A stretch of 20,198 nt of DNA, from NCBI GenBank assembly GCA_047974225.1, contig JBKECD010000150.1, forward strand, positions 1 through 20,198, read 5' to 3'. The stretch's first letter is position 1, and each line of letters opens with the position of its first letter. Source of the stretch: JBKEDC01 sp047974225 (GTDB lineage Bacteria; Bacteroidota; Bacteroidia; Bacteroidales; Prolixibacteraceae). Made by a program: the position numbers and the translations under genes. Under the pieces are notes generated by a model that saw only the letters and a program-made list of their open reading frames with translations, made no database searches and was not told the DNA's origin. Below are positions 1 through 8,188 of this stretch, one piece after another.

Positions 1-694
1 AGCCGAGACCATCAGCTTCCTATTGCGCATCTTCCGCGATGCCATGGGCTCGCCTGTTGAGATGGAATATGCCATCGACCTCGACGCTGGCGAGCGTGGC
101 GTGCCCACCTTCTATATTCTGCAAATCAAACCGCTCATCCGCAACGACCAGCAGTTGCACATTGAGCTTGGCAAGCATGATGCTGAAAGCTGTCTGATGT
201 ATGCCAAGAATGGCATGGGACATGGGCAACTAGAGGGGATTCACGATGTTATCTATGTGTCGAGCGAACATTTCAATAAGCTCAAAACAGAACAAATAGC
301 CCAAGAGGTGAACTACTTCAATAAGAAATTGACTGGCAAAGAATATGTGCTCGCTGGTCCCGGGCGTTGGGGCACGCGCGACCCTCACACGGGCATCCCC
401 GTGGCATGGTCGGAGATTTCACGAGCCCGTGTCATTGTTGAATTGGGCTTGCCCGACTTCCCTCTCGAAGGGTCGCTAGGCTCACACTTCTTCCACAATG
501 TAACCTCGATGAATGTGGGCTATTTCTCCATCCCCTATGGAATGCAAGATGCCACGTTCAACGAGCAATTGCTCAAAACGCATGCCGAATTGATTGAATC
601 AACAGAATATGTGCGCCACTATCGCTTTGCGCAAGACCTCGAAATCCTCATGGATGGCAAGAAGCGTGAAGCGCTAGTGAGAATTACGAATTAG
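1..694 (+). CDS. PEP/pyruvate-binding domain protein (PEP synthase-related), 5'-truncated
   Basis: The frame is open from base 2 to the TAG at 692-694, so only about the last 230 residues are present and the real start lies outside the window. The fragment carries conserved blocks I associate with the C-terminal part of large (about 950-1000 aa) Bacteroidetes proteins with a pyruvate-phosphate-dikinase-type ATP-grasp domain: AGPGRWGTRDPHTGIPVAW, then VIVELGLPDF, SHFFHNVTSMNVGYFSIPY. In such proteins the ATP-grasp domain is N-terminal, and the histidine phosphotransfer and TIM-barrel domains of a true PEP synthase are usually missing, so the reaction is uncertain. No catalytic domain is visible in this fragment. 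The last codons and the stop lie inside a degenerate 7-bp tandem repeat (681-708). The next gene follows on the same strand within about 30 bases, so co-transcription is likely. Confidence 0.7.
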   Translation, partial: AETISFLLRIFRDAMGSPVEMEYAIDLDAGERGVPTFYILQIKPLIRNDQQLHIELGKHDAESCLMYAKNGMGHGQLEGIHDVIYVSSEHFNKLKTEQIAQEVNYFNKKLTGKEYVLAGPGRWGTRDPHTGIPVAWSEISRARVIVELGLPDFPLEGSLGSHFFHNVTSMNVGYFSIPYGMQDATFNEQLLKTHAELIESTEYVRHYRFAQDLEILMDGKKREALVRITN

Positions 695-708
695 CAATTA
701 CGAATTGG
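681..708. repeat. Degenerate 7-bp tandem repeat over a stop codon
   Basis: Four consecutive heptamers can be read: GAATTAC (681-687), GAATTAG (688-694), CAATTAC (695-701), GAATTGG (702-708). The TAG of the second unit is the stop codon of the upstream gene. Tracts of the same type occur at other gene junctions in the window. Confidence 0.7.
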
Positions 709-725
709 AATACCCCCTAACAACT

Positions 726-1637
726 ATGTTTTCATCATTTAGAACTATGCGAGCAACTCAACAGTTGCTATTCGGAATATTCATCATCATGCTGTGTGCC
801 TTATTAGGCATGCTGCTGTCTTTTGTCGGCGGAATAATTTTCTATGGGGGACAGGAAGGAGTGAGCCTGCTCTATGCCCAACAGGATTTCGACGATTCAA
901 ACTACATTAGCCTGCTTCGCTTCTCTCAAGTAGTGCAGTCGGTGTTTATGTTTGGCGTTCCCTCTTTGCTTTTGGCTTATCTCTATGGCGAGCGAGCCGC
1001 TCAATATCTTTACTTAGATGGCAAAGCTCGATTTCAAACTTGGCTTTATTGCCTACTCGTCTTTGTGCTTGCCTTGCCAATAGTGAGCCTATCGGGCTTG
1101 ATTAATGAGCAAGTCAGACTTCCTCAAGCGTGGTCGTCGATTGAAACATGGATGAAAACAAGTGAAGACTTTGCGCAATTTGTGGTGCAAAAGATGGTGG
1201 ACGAACCCCACGCACCCATTTGGATTAACTATTTAGTGATTGCCGTCGTGCCTGCCTTGGTCGAGGAATTGTTGTTTCGAGGGGCTTTGCAGCGGATATT
1301 CATCAAAATGAGCAAGAACACGCATTGGGGCATCTGGATAAGCGCCTTTATCTTTAGCGCTATTCACATGCAGTTCTATGGTTTTCTTCCACGCATGCTT
1401 TTAGGCGCACTATTTGGCTATATTGTCTGCTATTCAGGCTCGCTGTGGGTGAGCATTGCGCTGCACTTCATCAACAACAGTTTTGCCTTGCACTTTGAGT
1501 TTTATCGGCAAGCAAGCGAGGAAAGCTCATTCTTCAGTCCTGAGTCGCTTAGCGATGTGAGCATCGGCTTTGTATTGTTGGCGCTTGCTGGCGCTACGCT
1601 TTCAGTCTATCTTTTGCGGCGCATGCGCACCGACTAA
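726..1637 (+). CDS. CPBP family intramembrane glutamic/metallo-protease (CAAX/Abi family)
   Basis: A 303-aa polytopic membrane protein with the three CPBP signatures in order, numbered from the ATG at 726: EELLFR (E180, E181, R185; motif EExxxR), FSAIH (ending in H214; motif FxxxH), and HFINN (H247 to N251; motif HxxxN). Hydrophobic segments occupy about residues 12-45, 70-92, 105-125, 168-190, 203-215, 224-255 and 278-298, as expected for an intramembrane protease of the type that includes CAAX-prenyl endopeptidases and bacteriocin-immunity proteins. The substrate cannot be inferred. The frame opens at a TTG at 705 inside a repeat tract; I prefer the ATG at 726, with ATG 747 as an alternative. 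It converges on the minus-strand gene ending at 1643, leaving 5 bases between the stops. Confidence 0.88.
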   Translation: MFSSFRTMRATQQLLFGIFIIMLCALLGMLLSFVGGIIFYGGQEGVSLLYAQQDFDDSNYISLLRFSQVVQSVFMFGVPSLLLAYLYGERAAQYLYLDGKARFQTWLYCLLVFVLALPIVSLSGLINEQVRLPQAWSSIETWMKTSEDFAQFVVQKMVDEPHAPIWINYLVIAVVPALVEELLFRGALQRIFIKMSKNTHWGIWISAFIFSAIHMQFYGFLPRMLLGALFGYIVCYSGSLWVSIALHFINNSFALHFEFYRQASEESSFFSPESLSDVSIGFVLLALAGATLSVYLLRRMRTD

Positions 1638-1642
1638 TTCCC

Positions 1643-2389
1643 TTATTCATCGTCGGAAGGAAACTCTATTTTCAGCTGGTTTTTCATGGCAAGCAGGCGC
1701 TTGCGCTCGCTGGGGCGATAGATATACACCACGCCATATCGACTCGCTTCTTGGCGTCGTTTTTCCTCGGGCAAATGCTCGAATTTCTTTTCCACCTGAT
1801 TCCACACCTGCAAGACAACTTCATTTGCCTTGTCGCGGATGCCATTCACGACCGCCGCCGCTTCTTCGGTCTGCCGTTGCAACTTCTTGCGCTGGCGATA
1901 GGCAGAATCTAATTGCTCGACATACACCCGCAGCATTGCCGCCGAGGGATTTTGCTGCGCTATTCCGCCCTGACTCAATCGGCGTGCTTCGCCATCAATA
2001 ACTCGCTGCCCCCAAAGCAGCACCTCTTCTTCTTTCAGCAGCGAGGGAAGCGACTTTTCACCCTCCTCAAGCTCGAAAAGAGCTCGCACTTCGGGTTTTA
2101 ATTCTTCACGAGCAATCGACATGTTGAGCACTTGCAAGAAGTGGCTGACAAATAGTCTTGCTTTGTTAAACAGCAGATTATAGGATTTCGATTTGCTATA
2201 TTGATCTGCTTTCGCTCGATTCAGCTTCACATAGGCTGCCGAGAACTCGGCATGAATGGTTTGCAAATCTAACAAGGAATTATATTGGTAGGCTAAATTT
2301 TGTTGAATTGTAGTTTTACCAACCGCCAGAGCCGCCTCCAAGGCGCGCAATATGGCTTTATCGGTAGTGGGTAGTCTGCGATAGGGCAT
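1643..2389 (-). CDS. Conserved hypothetical protein, helical, downstream of nadA
   Basis: A 248-aa soluble, charged, probably mostly alpha-helical protein beginning MPYRRLP. It has no signal peptide, no membrane segment and no enzyme motif that I recognise. Lys/Arg/Glu-rich stretches around residues 160-235, with few glycines or prolines, suggest long helices or a coiled coil. It starts 26 bp after the nadA stop on the same strand, so the two are probably one transcript; this proximity is the only hint of function and does not prove a role in NAD synthesis. The ATG at 2389 is the first in-frame start and fits the spacing. I believe proteins with this N-terminus are widespread in Bacteroidales but cannot name a family. 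Confidence 0.7.
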   Translation of the reverse strand: MPYRRLPTTDKAILRALEAALAVGKTTIQQNLAYQYNSLLDLQTIHAEFSAAYVKLNRAKADQYSKSKSYNLLFNKARLFVSHFLQVLNMSIAREELKPEVRALFELEEGEKSLPSLLKEEEVLLWGQRVIDGEARRLSQGGIAQQNPSAAMLRVYVEQLDSAYRQRKKLQRQTEEAAAVVNGIRDKANEVVLQVWNQVEKKFEHLPEEKRRQEASRYGVVYIYRPSERKRLLAMKNQLKIEFPSDDE

Positions 2390-2415
2390 TTCTAGTGATA
2401 TTTGTTGGTGTTGAT

Positions 2416-3420
2416 TTACTTGCCCAAAGACTTCGACAGCTCAATCATGTTTACAATCGGTCTTTTCGCCTGTTCGATAAGCTGCTCATCGAGCAACACC
2501 TCGGGCATTTCATATTTCAGACAGCGATATAGCTTTTCGATTGAATTAAGCTTCATATATTCGCAATCATTGCAGGCGCAAGTAGAATCGTTGGCAGGGG
2601 CAGGAATAAAAACCTTTGTAGGGTTCATTTTTTTCATCTGATGCAAGATGCCACTCTCGGTGGCAACAATGAAAGTCTGCTTGTCGCTTTTATTCACATA
2701 GTCGAGCAGCGAGGAAGTCGAGCCAATATGCTTTGCCAAAAGCAGCACGGGCTTTTCGCATTCGGGATGAGCAATAAAATCCGCTTCTGGAAATTCCTCC
2801 ATTAGCTGAATTATTTTTTCCACTGAAAACTGCTCATGCACCATGCAAGCACCATCCCAAAGCAACATGTCGCGCCCAGTAATGCTGTTTAGATAGTTGC
2901 CCAAATTACGGTCGGGACCAAAGATAAGTTTTTGTTCTTTCGGAAAGCTTTCCACCACTCGCACCGCATTCGAGGACGTGCAGACAATATCGGTTACTGT
3001 CTTCAACTCCGCCGAGCAATTGATATATGAAATCACTTTATGGTCGGGGTGCTCCGCCTTAAAGCGCATGAAATCAGCCAACGGAGCAGAATCAGCCAGC
3101 GAACAGCCCGCTTTGGTGTCGGGCAAAATCACCTTTTTAGTGGGGTTGATAATTTTGGCTGTTTCTGCCATAAAATGCACACCGACAAACACGATGATAT
3201 CAGCCGTTGTTTCTTCCGCTTTCAGCGCAAGCTGCAAGCTGTCGCCAATGAAATCAGCAATATCCTGCAAATCACCAGTGGCATAATAATGGCATAGGAT
3301 TACCGCATTCTTTTCTTTCTTTAGGCGTGTGATTTCGTCAATCAAATTCAAATCGGGGCTCACATCTTCCACAATGTGTCCATGTTCTGCAATCATGGCT
3401 GAGGCTATATTCTTATCCAT
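2416..3420 (-). CDS. nadA: Quinolinate synthase NadA
   Basis: A 334-aa cytosolic [4Fe-4S] enzyme that condenses iminoaspartate with dihydroxyacetone phosphate to quinolinate, the second step of de novo NAD synthesis. Family blocks are visible in order: AVILCHYYATGDLQDIADF (about 39-57), AGCSLADS (104-111), FGPDRNLGNYL (167-177), DGACMVHEQF (189-198), HPEC (218-221), IGSTSSL (232-238), VATESGI (252-258) and CACNDCEYM (281-289). By comparison with E. coli NadA (C113, C200, C297), the cluster ligands should be C106, C192 and C286. The length is normal. No nadB or nadC is present in the window. A probable promoter lies about 40-50 bp upstream, so nadA need not depend on the defence-like genes 126 bp upstream on the same strand. 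Confidence 0.95.
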   Translation of the reverse strand: MDKNIASAMIAEHGHIVEDVSPDLNLIDEITRLKKEKNAVILCHYYATGDLQDIADFIGDSLQLALKAEETTADIIVFVGVHFMAETAKIINPTKKVILPDTKAGCSLADSAPLADFMRFKAEHPDHKVISYINCSAELKTVTDIVCTSSNAVRVVESFPKEQKLIFGPDRNLGNYLNSITGRDMLLWDGACMVHEQFSVEKIIQLMEEFPEADFIAHPECEKPVLLLAKHIGSTSSLLDYVNKSDKQTFIVATESGILHQMKKMNPTKVFIPAPANDSTCACNDCEYMKLNSIEKLYRCLKYEMPEVLLDEQLIEQAKRPIVNMIELSKSLGK

Positions 3421-3459
3421 CGGTGTTAAAGCTAAAGGAGGCTTCTAAAAATAAAATGC

Positions 3460-3490
3460 CAAAATTACAAAATTATTACAGATGCCGAAA
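3460..3490 (-). promoter_or_regulatory. Probable nadA promoter
   Basis: On the minus strand TAATTTTG (3460-3467) matches the Bacteroidetes -7 consensus TAnnTTTG, and TTTC (3487-3490) stands 19 bases upstream in the -33 position. The -7 octamer is directly duplicated (3468-3475). The predicted transcript would start about 3457, giving a leader of roughly 35 nt. This is a pattern match only. Confidence 0.45.
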
Positions 3491-3546
3491 GCCCTTTAGC
3501 GTTATATATGCCTGCATTTGTAAAAATTCACATTCGTATCTCCGGC

Positions 3547-5250
3547 TCAGAATTCTAGGAATGTTTTTTCGGCGACTTGATATCTTCTCTGGTATTTTAG
3601 TTTCAGGGAAAAATCATCGAGATTCGACTGCAACAAATCGGCGATATAATTAAATACATCGCTTGTTTCTTGCGGCTTCGAGACAATCAAGTCGATTGTG
3701 GGCTTATAGATGCGACTAGCGACAATCTGCTCGCTTTTCCCCGCAGGAAAAAGCAGCACAAGCCCTTCCGCCTTCTGATAGATATTATGGGACATGCCCG
3801 TGTTTAACACATATTTAAGCACACAATCATTTAAGTATATATTTTTCACCGTTTCTTGCTTCGAATATTTGGAATCAAATATCCAATACAGTTTCTGCTC
3901 TGCCCGATGCCGTCTTTCATGCTTGATGATTTCCAAGATATAATCGGGGCAATAACTTGAGCCTTCACGGGTGTCAATTCTGACCAAATCGCCTTGGGTC
4001 GAATCCGAAATAACCCTTTCATAGTATAGATTGATGGAATAACGCTCACTGGAAAAGCTAGAGAGATTTATAATCCCATCTTTTCGCGAGCTTGATTCCT
4101 TAATGCTAAATGCACTGCTGAGCAACACCTCTTTAATTGCATCGGTCAAGATATGAAAATTATAAACCTCATAAAGCTGGCTTAATTTCTTAATACTTCC
4201 CATCTGCAATTGCTCCTGCCCCACCGCATTGTGGATTGGAATCCTTCTAATTAGGGAATAAGCTTTCCGATAGTGTTCTTTCGATGAAAACACCGTTGTC
4301 AGCATCGGTTTTTCTATCCTTGCAGGAGTCTGCCTAAAAAGTCGTTGATATCTCGACAACACTTGCTTCATTTTCTTCTCCACCTGAAGCGACGTTTGAT
4401 ATCGCTCAATATATCGAGTCTTAATCAGGTCATTAAATGATGTATGGTCGCCGCTTGACTTGGCAGTAATTTCATGCGAATCAATCATCGAAAGATAAGA
4501 GCCCTTCAGTTGCTGAATCTTTTTGCTTAAGAACAGCATCGAGCCCATGATGATTGCATTTTCATAGGTGTCGAAAGAATTAATTTTTTTCTGTGTTCCA
4601 ATTCTATCTATTGCCGCTGTGTGCTGATTAATCCTGATGTAGGAATCGCCCGAAAGCGGTTGGGGCGTAAAATTCAATCGGTCGATATTATCGAATATCC
4701 AGTCGATAGAATAGGAGGTGATGTGATAACTCGAAAAGTCTTCTTCCGCCAATATATTTTTGATTTTCGTGTGCGGGCGAGCCTCAAAAGCAGGCAGCAA
4801 CATCTCGAAAGATTTGACAAAAGATTTGGCAAAAGAGAGAAATTCGACCTTCTCGGAATATTCTTTTTGCGTGGAAAAGTTGGTGGAATAGAAGTTGCTA
4901 AAAAAGCCTTCATCTCGACTACATAGAAACGCAAAAATCTCATCAATATCGCTGATTTTGAACTTTTCTAGCGCAACGTCAAACACAAACTCTTCACCAT
5001 TTATTTCCACGAGAGCATAGCCAAAGATATCAATGAAAAATTTCTTTCTGATTGTTAGCGTGCAGTCTTGCGAGAGAGTGGCATAGTCGGCAGGCTCCAA
5101 AGGAACGCCTTCGATATAGATGGTGCTGTCTTGAGGATTTTTGCAAACATACTCCAAGACATAGTCGCGATCTTCAATCACGACATATTTCCCATCTACA
5201 GGCTTTAACATCTTTCGACGCCCGCCATCGAAACTATAAACTTTGAGCAT
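3547..5250 (-). CDS. DUF2357 / McrC-like PD-(D/E)XK nuclease, partner of the McrB-like ATPase
   Basis: A 567-aa protein when started at the ATG at 5248-5250. The C-terminal third has a PD-(D/E)XK nuclease core: YE within LYEVYNFHIL (E361), PDYILEI (D436) and FDSKYSK (D459, K461), the pattern of McrC-type and DUF2357-associated nucleases. The upstream FDTYENAII (226-234) resembles the D-x(2)-EN motif common in DUF2357 proteins. The N-terminal about 200 residues are probably beta-rich and may contact the ATPase or substrate. The gene overlaps the 3' end of the ATPase gene by 17 nt, indicating translational coupling. A longer frame starts at 5298, 3 nt after a GAGGAG, but would overlap by 65 nt, so I prefer 5250. 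Known McrC enzymes are nuclease partners of the McrB motor in type IV restriction; that role is inferred here. Confidence 0.75.
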   Translation of the reverse strand: MLKVYSFDGGRRKMLKPVDGKYVVIEDRDYVLEYVCKNPQDSTIYIEGVPLEPADYATLSQDCTLTIRKKFFIDIFGYALVEINGEEFVFDVALEKFKISDIDEIFAFLCSRDEGFFSNFYSTNFSTQKEYSEKVEFLSFAKSFVKSFEMLLPAFEARPHTKIKNILAEEDFSSYHITSYSIDWIFDNIDRLNFTPQPLSGDSYIRINQHTAAIDRIGTQKKINSFDTYENAIIMGSMLFLSKKIQQLKGSYLSMIDSHEITAKSSGDHTSFNDLIKTRYIERYQTSLQVEKKMKQVLSRYQRLFRQTPARIEKPMLTTVFSSKEHYRKAYSLIRRIPIHNAVGQEQLQMGSIKKLSQLYEVYNFHILTDAIKEVLLSSAFSIKESSSRKDGIINLSSFSSERYSINLYYERVISDSTQGDLVRIDTREGSSYCPDYILEIIKHERRHRAEQKLYWIFDSKYSKQETVKNIYLNDCVLKYVLNTGMSHNIYQKAEGLVLLFPAGKSEQIVASRIYKPTIDLIVSKPQETSDVFNYIADLLQSNLDDFSLKLKYQRRYQVAEKTFLEF

Positions 5251-7783
5251 AAGAAAGCGATGAAAAGTAATTAAATGTTCCCTCAAAGAAGCTATCATCT
5301 TCTCCTCGACGAATTATTTTCTGCAAAATCTCTGTTGAAATCGCCAGCTTATAGTCTTTAAACAGCTCCAATAGAATTTTCAACGTTTCCCCAGCACTTG
5401 CGCCATGCACATTAATCATCGGCAAGATTCGTTGAGCCACAGCATAATCTAGCGCAAGTATTTCGTCGTCCATCACCGTGCATGCCACCGTGCAATATCT
5501 TTTGATGGCAAATTCCACTCGTGGACTAACAAATATTTGTATTCTTTGGAGCAGGTTTTTTATCTGCGTATAGACTGATTCTAGCTGGCTGGGAAGGGAC
5601 AAGCTGATGCTTTGGCTTTTGAAATCAAACAAGCCGAAGTATTCGATACATTTTACATAGGCAAGTTTCAGGTGTTGAATTTCTTCGCTTGCAAACATGA
5701 TATTGTTTTCAAATTGTGTTTGCTGCGAAAGCTGAATCACATTGACCCTGTCGAGGATGCGTGGCGACAAAGGCTCAGTGGTTTGGTCATAGTTGATGGT
5801 GGCGACAAATCGGATGTTGTTCGGATAGACAATCTGAGTCGAGCCGCCAAGGTTCAATTGCAACGGTGATTTCTCACGCGCCACCGAATCGGTCAGATTA
5901 TAAAACGTGGACCAATAATGCTCCAGCGGGCTTAAGTTCGCTTCATCCAAAAGAATGTAGGCAAGCGGCGAGTTGAGGTAGTCATAGTTTTGAGTTTCCA
6001 AATTGATTTGTTTCAACAGCCCATACATGCCTGTCGATGAGGGGTGGAATTTATTATTGAGCGGATTGTGAAATCCAATGAGATCCTTCTGCGAAGTCCA
6101 CCCACGATGCACAGGGATTTCCACCCGACGATCGGCAGGAGTGAGAATCTGCATCAAGATGCGCGCCAAGCTTGTTTTCCCTGTTCCGGGCAAGCCCGCA
6201 AATATTGTCAATGGATTTTGATGTATCGAAATGAGCAGATTATCCACAAAGTGAAGCGGAAAATTCCGCCCCTGTTTTGCCAATAGTTCCACCACTAAGT
6301 TTCGGAATGAGCCATAATCCTCATGGGCAGGATTGCTGCAATAATCTATTTTAAAATAGGCTGTTTCTTCTGGTGAAGAATCATAACTCTCCAATTCACG
6401 ACCGCTTAAGAAGTCAAAATGTTTTTTCTGCTTGATGAGCTCAACCAGCTGTTTTTGCCCATCTTTTTGCGCCTCGATGTTTTCTTTATTAAGCTGTTTC
6501 AGCACCGTTTCCAGCTCTTCTTTCTCCTGCGCTAGTTTTTCGACTTCCGCTTGCTTGGTTTGCACACAGTCCTCCAACTCTTGAAGACTCAAATCCTGAT
6601 GTATGCAGGTGATGTCTTGTTCAAGCCCGTCTTTTATTGTAGCCAGCCGATCAATCAACTCATATAATTCCGCACTATTTTTCTCAAACTCTTCTTTTTG
6701 GGCGCGAATAGCATTTTCCGACAGCTCTTGTTTTTCAGTAATTTGACGCTCAATATTGGCAAGCTCTTGGCTTAATTCTTCTTGCTTTTCAACTAAGCTG
6801 GCATTAGTCTGACCGATAGCCTCTTTCATTCCTTCCAATTCACGAATGCTTTCACGAATCAGCGCCGACTGCGGAAGAAGGCTTAATAATTCATGGTCGG
6901 ACTCCAACACTTTGTTTGTTTTTTCTATCTCATCTCTCACTCGTTGGTTTCTTTCCAAGATAGTCTCCAGCGAAGGGTGCTTTGAAATTTCATCTAAAGC
7001 CCGAATAGTCAGCTCGATTTTTTCAGCATCCAATCCCGAATCATTAATTCGCCGTGCAAATTCAAGCAGCACATTGTCGTTAGAAAGAAAATCAAGCTCC
7101 GCAATAAGCGTGAGTGTGTTTGACGGTGGAATGATAAACTTTCGCTCTACATTATTTACAATTGCTGAATAATACGTTTTGTCGTTATTTTCATATTCTC
7201 CGAATGGCTTCCAATCATTTTTTTCCACCGTAAAAAATCCCTCTCCCTCATCTTTCAAGGCGCAAAAAGGTCCGATTAATCGACCGTCTGTCTCTACAAA
7301 AAAAGGCGTCTTTGAGGCAATATAAGAATCTGAAATCAAGGAATGAAAATAAGCATCATAAATTCTGACACGCCCATTTGCTTCGTCAATATTTCCATTA
7401 AAAATCTCTACCAGCTCATTGTTTAGTGGGTTTACATGAGTGTGAAAAGTGCGACAACGAGGATAAAAAGAGCCCTCATGCCATTGATCATTACTAAGAA
7501 CATTTCCATAGGATATTTTGACTAATTGCGATGGTAAAAAACGCTCTGAAAGCGGAGCAACATTAGGCTGATATTTGTCATTCGTAGTCAAAACCTTACT
7601 CATATCATAGGAATCGACTCCCACAACATTTCCATTCTGATAATAAAGAATAGGCACAAGGTTATTGTCTGGAAAAGTCAAATCCCTGATAGCGACAATA
7701 AAGTTTCTATTACTAAAATTCCGATGCCCATCACGATGAAAGCTAAATGCATTATCTGCCATGTTTAAATCTTCGAGTTTCAT
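5234..7783 (-). CDS. McrB-like AAA+ ATPase with long central coiled coil
   Basis: An 849-aa protein. Residues 1-250 are of unknown fold, probably substrate recognition. Residues about 265-455 are an almost uninterrupted Glu/Lys/Gln-rich coiled coil. The AAA+ domain follows: Walker A GLPGTGKT (530-537), GWTSQKDLIGF (561-571), Walker B YILLDEAN (609-616, D613 and E614), and sensor region ATINYDQTTEPLSPRILDR (661-679) with candidate arginine fingers R675 and R679. The layout matches McrB-type motors of type IV restriction systems. The canonical McrB nucleotide motif (MNxxDRS) is replaced by INYDQTT, so GTP use cannot be assumed. The C-terminus (680-849) is a helical lid. It is the first gene of a two-gene operon with the nuclease. 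A defence role is inferred; no methyltransferase is present. Confidence 0.78.
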   Translation of the reverse strand: MKLEDLNMADNAFSFHRDGHRNFSNRNFIVAIRDLTFPDNNLVPILYYQNGNVVGVDSYDMSKVLTTNDKYQPNVAPLSERFLPSQLVKISYGNVLSNDQWHEGSFYPRCRTFHTHVNPLNNELVEIFNGNIDEANGRVRIYDAYFHSLISDSYIASKTPFFVETDGRLIGPFCALKDEGEGFFTVEKNDWKPFGEYENNDKTYYSAIVNNVERKFIIPPSNTLTLIAELDFLSNDNVLLEFARRINDSGLDAEKIELTIRALDEISKHPSLETILERNQRVRDEIEKTNKVLESDHELLSLLPQSALIRESIRELEGMKEAIGQTNASLVEKQEELSQELANIERQITEKQELSENAIRAQKEEFEKNSAELYELIDRLATIKDGLEQDITCIHQDLSLQELEDCVQTKQAEVEKLAQEKEELETVLKQLNKENIEAQKDGQKQLVELIKQKKHFDFLSGRELESYDSSPEETAYFKIDYCSNPAHEDYGSFRNLVVELLAKQGRNFPLHFVDNLLISIHQNPLTIFAGLPGTGKTSLARILMQILTPADRRVEIPVHRGWTSQKDLIGFHNPLNNKFHPSSTGMYGLLKQINLETQNYDYLNSPLAYILLDEANLSPLEHYWSTFYNLTDSVAREKSPLQLNLGGSTQIVYPNNIRFVATINYDQTTEPLSPRILDRVNVIQLSQQTQFENNIMFASEEIQHLKLAYVKCIEYFGLFDFKSQSISLSLPSQLESVYTQIKNLLQRIQIFVSPRVEFAIKRYCTVACTVMDDEILALDYAVAQRILPMINVHGASAGETLKILLELFKDYKLAISTEILQKIIRRGEDDSFFEGTFNYFSSLSYAQSL

Positions 7784-7821
7784 TTGATTCTTTTTTAATC
7801 GTTAAAAAATTAGGAGAGTTC

Positions 7822-7848
7822 TCATGTGGGTCTGATTTCGCCACATGA
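7822..7848. promoter_or_regulatory. 8-bp perfect inverted repeat in the leader of the McrB-like operon
   Basis: TCATGTGG (7822-7829) and CCACATGA (7841-7848) are perfect inverted copies 11 bases apart. They lie just downstream of the predicted start point, between promoter and coding sequence. No T-run follows closely on either strand, so a terminator is unlikely; a repressor site or a leader-RNA hairpin would fit. Confidence 0.45.
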
Positions 7849-7860
7849 AGATTGCATTCG

Positions 7861-7892
7861 TAAATATACAGTCTTTTATATATGCCAGCAAA
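7861..7892 (-). promoter_or_regulatory. Probable promoter of the McrB-like/nuclease operon
   Basis: On the minus strand TTTG (7889-7892) is separated by exactly 20 bases from TATATTTA (7861-7868), a 7/8 match to TAnnTTTG. The same spacing is seen at the ribE and tRNA-Gln promoters in this window. The predicted start is near 7857, giving a leader of about 75 nt that contains the inverted repeat 7822-7848. Confidence 0.5.
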
Positions 7893-7936
7893 TTATTCCA
7901 ATGAAACTTTCTCTAGAAACATTTTATTTTGCAAAG

Positions 7937-8188
7937 AAAGGTCAGAATGAAAAAATTCTGCCTCACATTTTGAAAAACAAAGGTCGGAGTGAAAAAAATA
8001 TGCTTCGTGTTTTAAATAATAAAGGTCGGAATGAAAAAATTCTGCTCCACATTTTGAAAAACAAAGGTCGGAGTGAAAAAAATATGCTTCGTGTTTCGAA
8101 TAATAAAGGTCGGAATGAAAAAATTCTGCTCCACATTTTGAAAAACAAAGGTCGGAGTGAAAAAAATATGCTTCGTGTTTCGAATAAT
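7937..8188. repeat. Tandem array of six 42-bp units (three 84-bp dimers)
   Basis: Units start at 7937, 7979, 8021, 8063, 8105 and 8147, each beginning AAAGGTC. Two unit types alternate. Type A contains GGAATGAAAAAATTCTGCTC and type B contains GGAGTGAAAAAAATATGCTT. The first A unit is the most diverged (GGTCAGAATG), and a partial seventh unit begins at 8189. Because 42 is a multiple of three, several frames stay open: plus frame 7901-8230 would give 14-residue repeats (KGRNEKILLHILKN / KGRSEKNMLRVSNN), and minus frame 7893-8198 gives HSDLYYSKHEAYFF / HSDLCFSKCGAEFF. I cannot decide whether any is translated. There are no unique spacers, so this is not a CRISPR array. Confidence 0.9.

Noticed and set aside
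1570..2001. 143-aa plus-strand open frame over the CPBP 3' end and the hypothetical gene
   Set aside because: It overlaps two better-supported genes and its translation is Arg/Pro/Ala-rich, typical of an antisense or shifted frame.
5251..5298. Longer N-terminus of the nuclease from the ATG at 5298
   Set aside because: It would overlap the ATPase gene by 65 nt. The GAGGAG before it is 3 nt from the ATG and is explained by the coding sequence of the ATPase. It remains possible.
7937..8188. CRISPR array
   Set aside because: The intervals between conserved words are themselves repeated, with no unique spacers and no cas genes; it is a tandem minisatellite of alternating 42-bp units.
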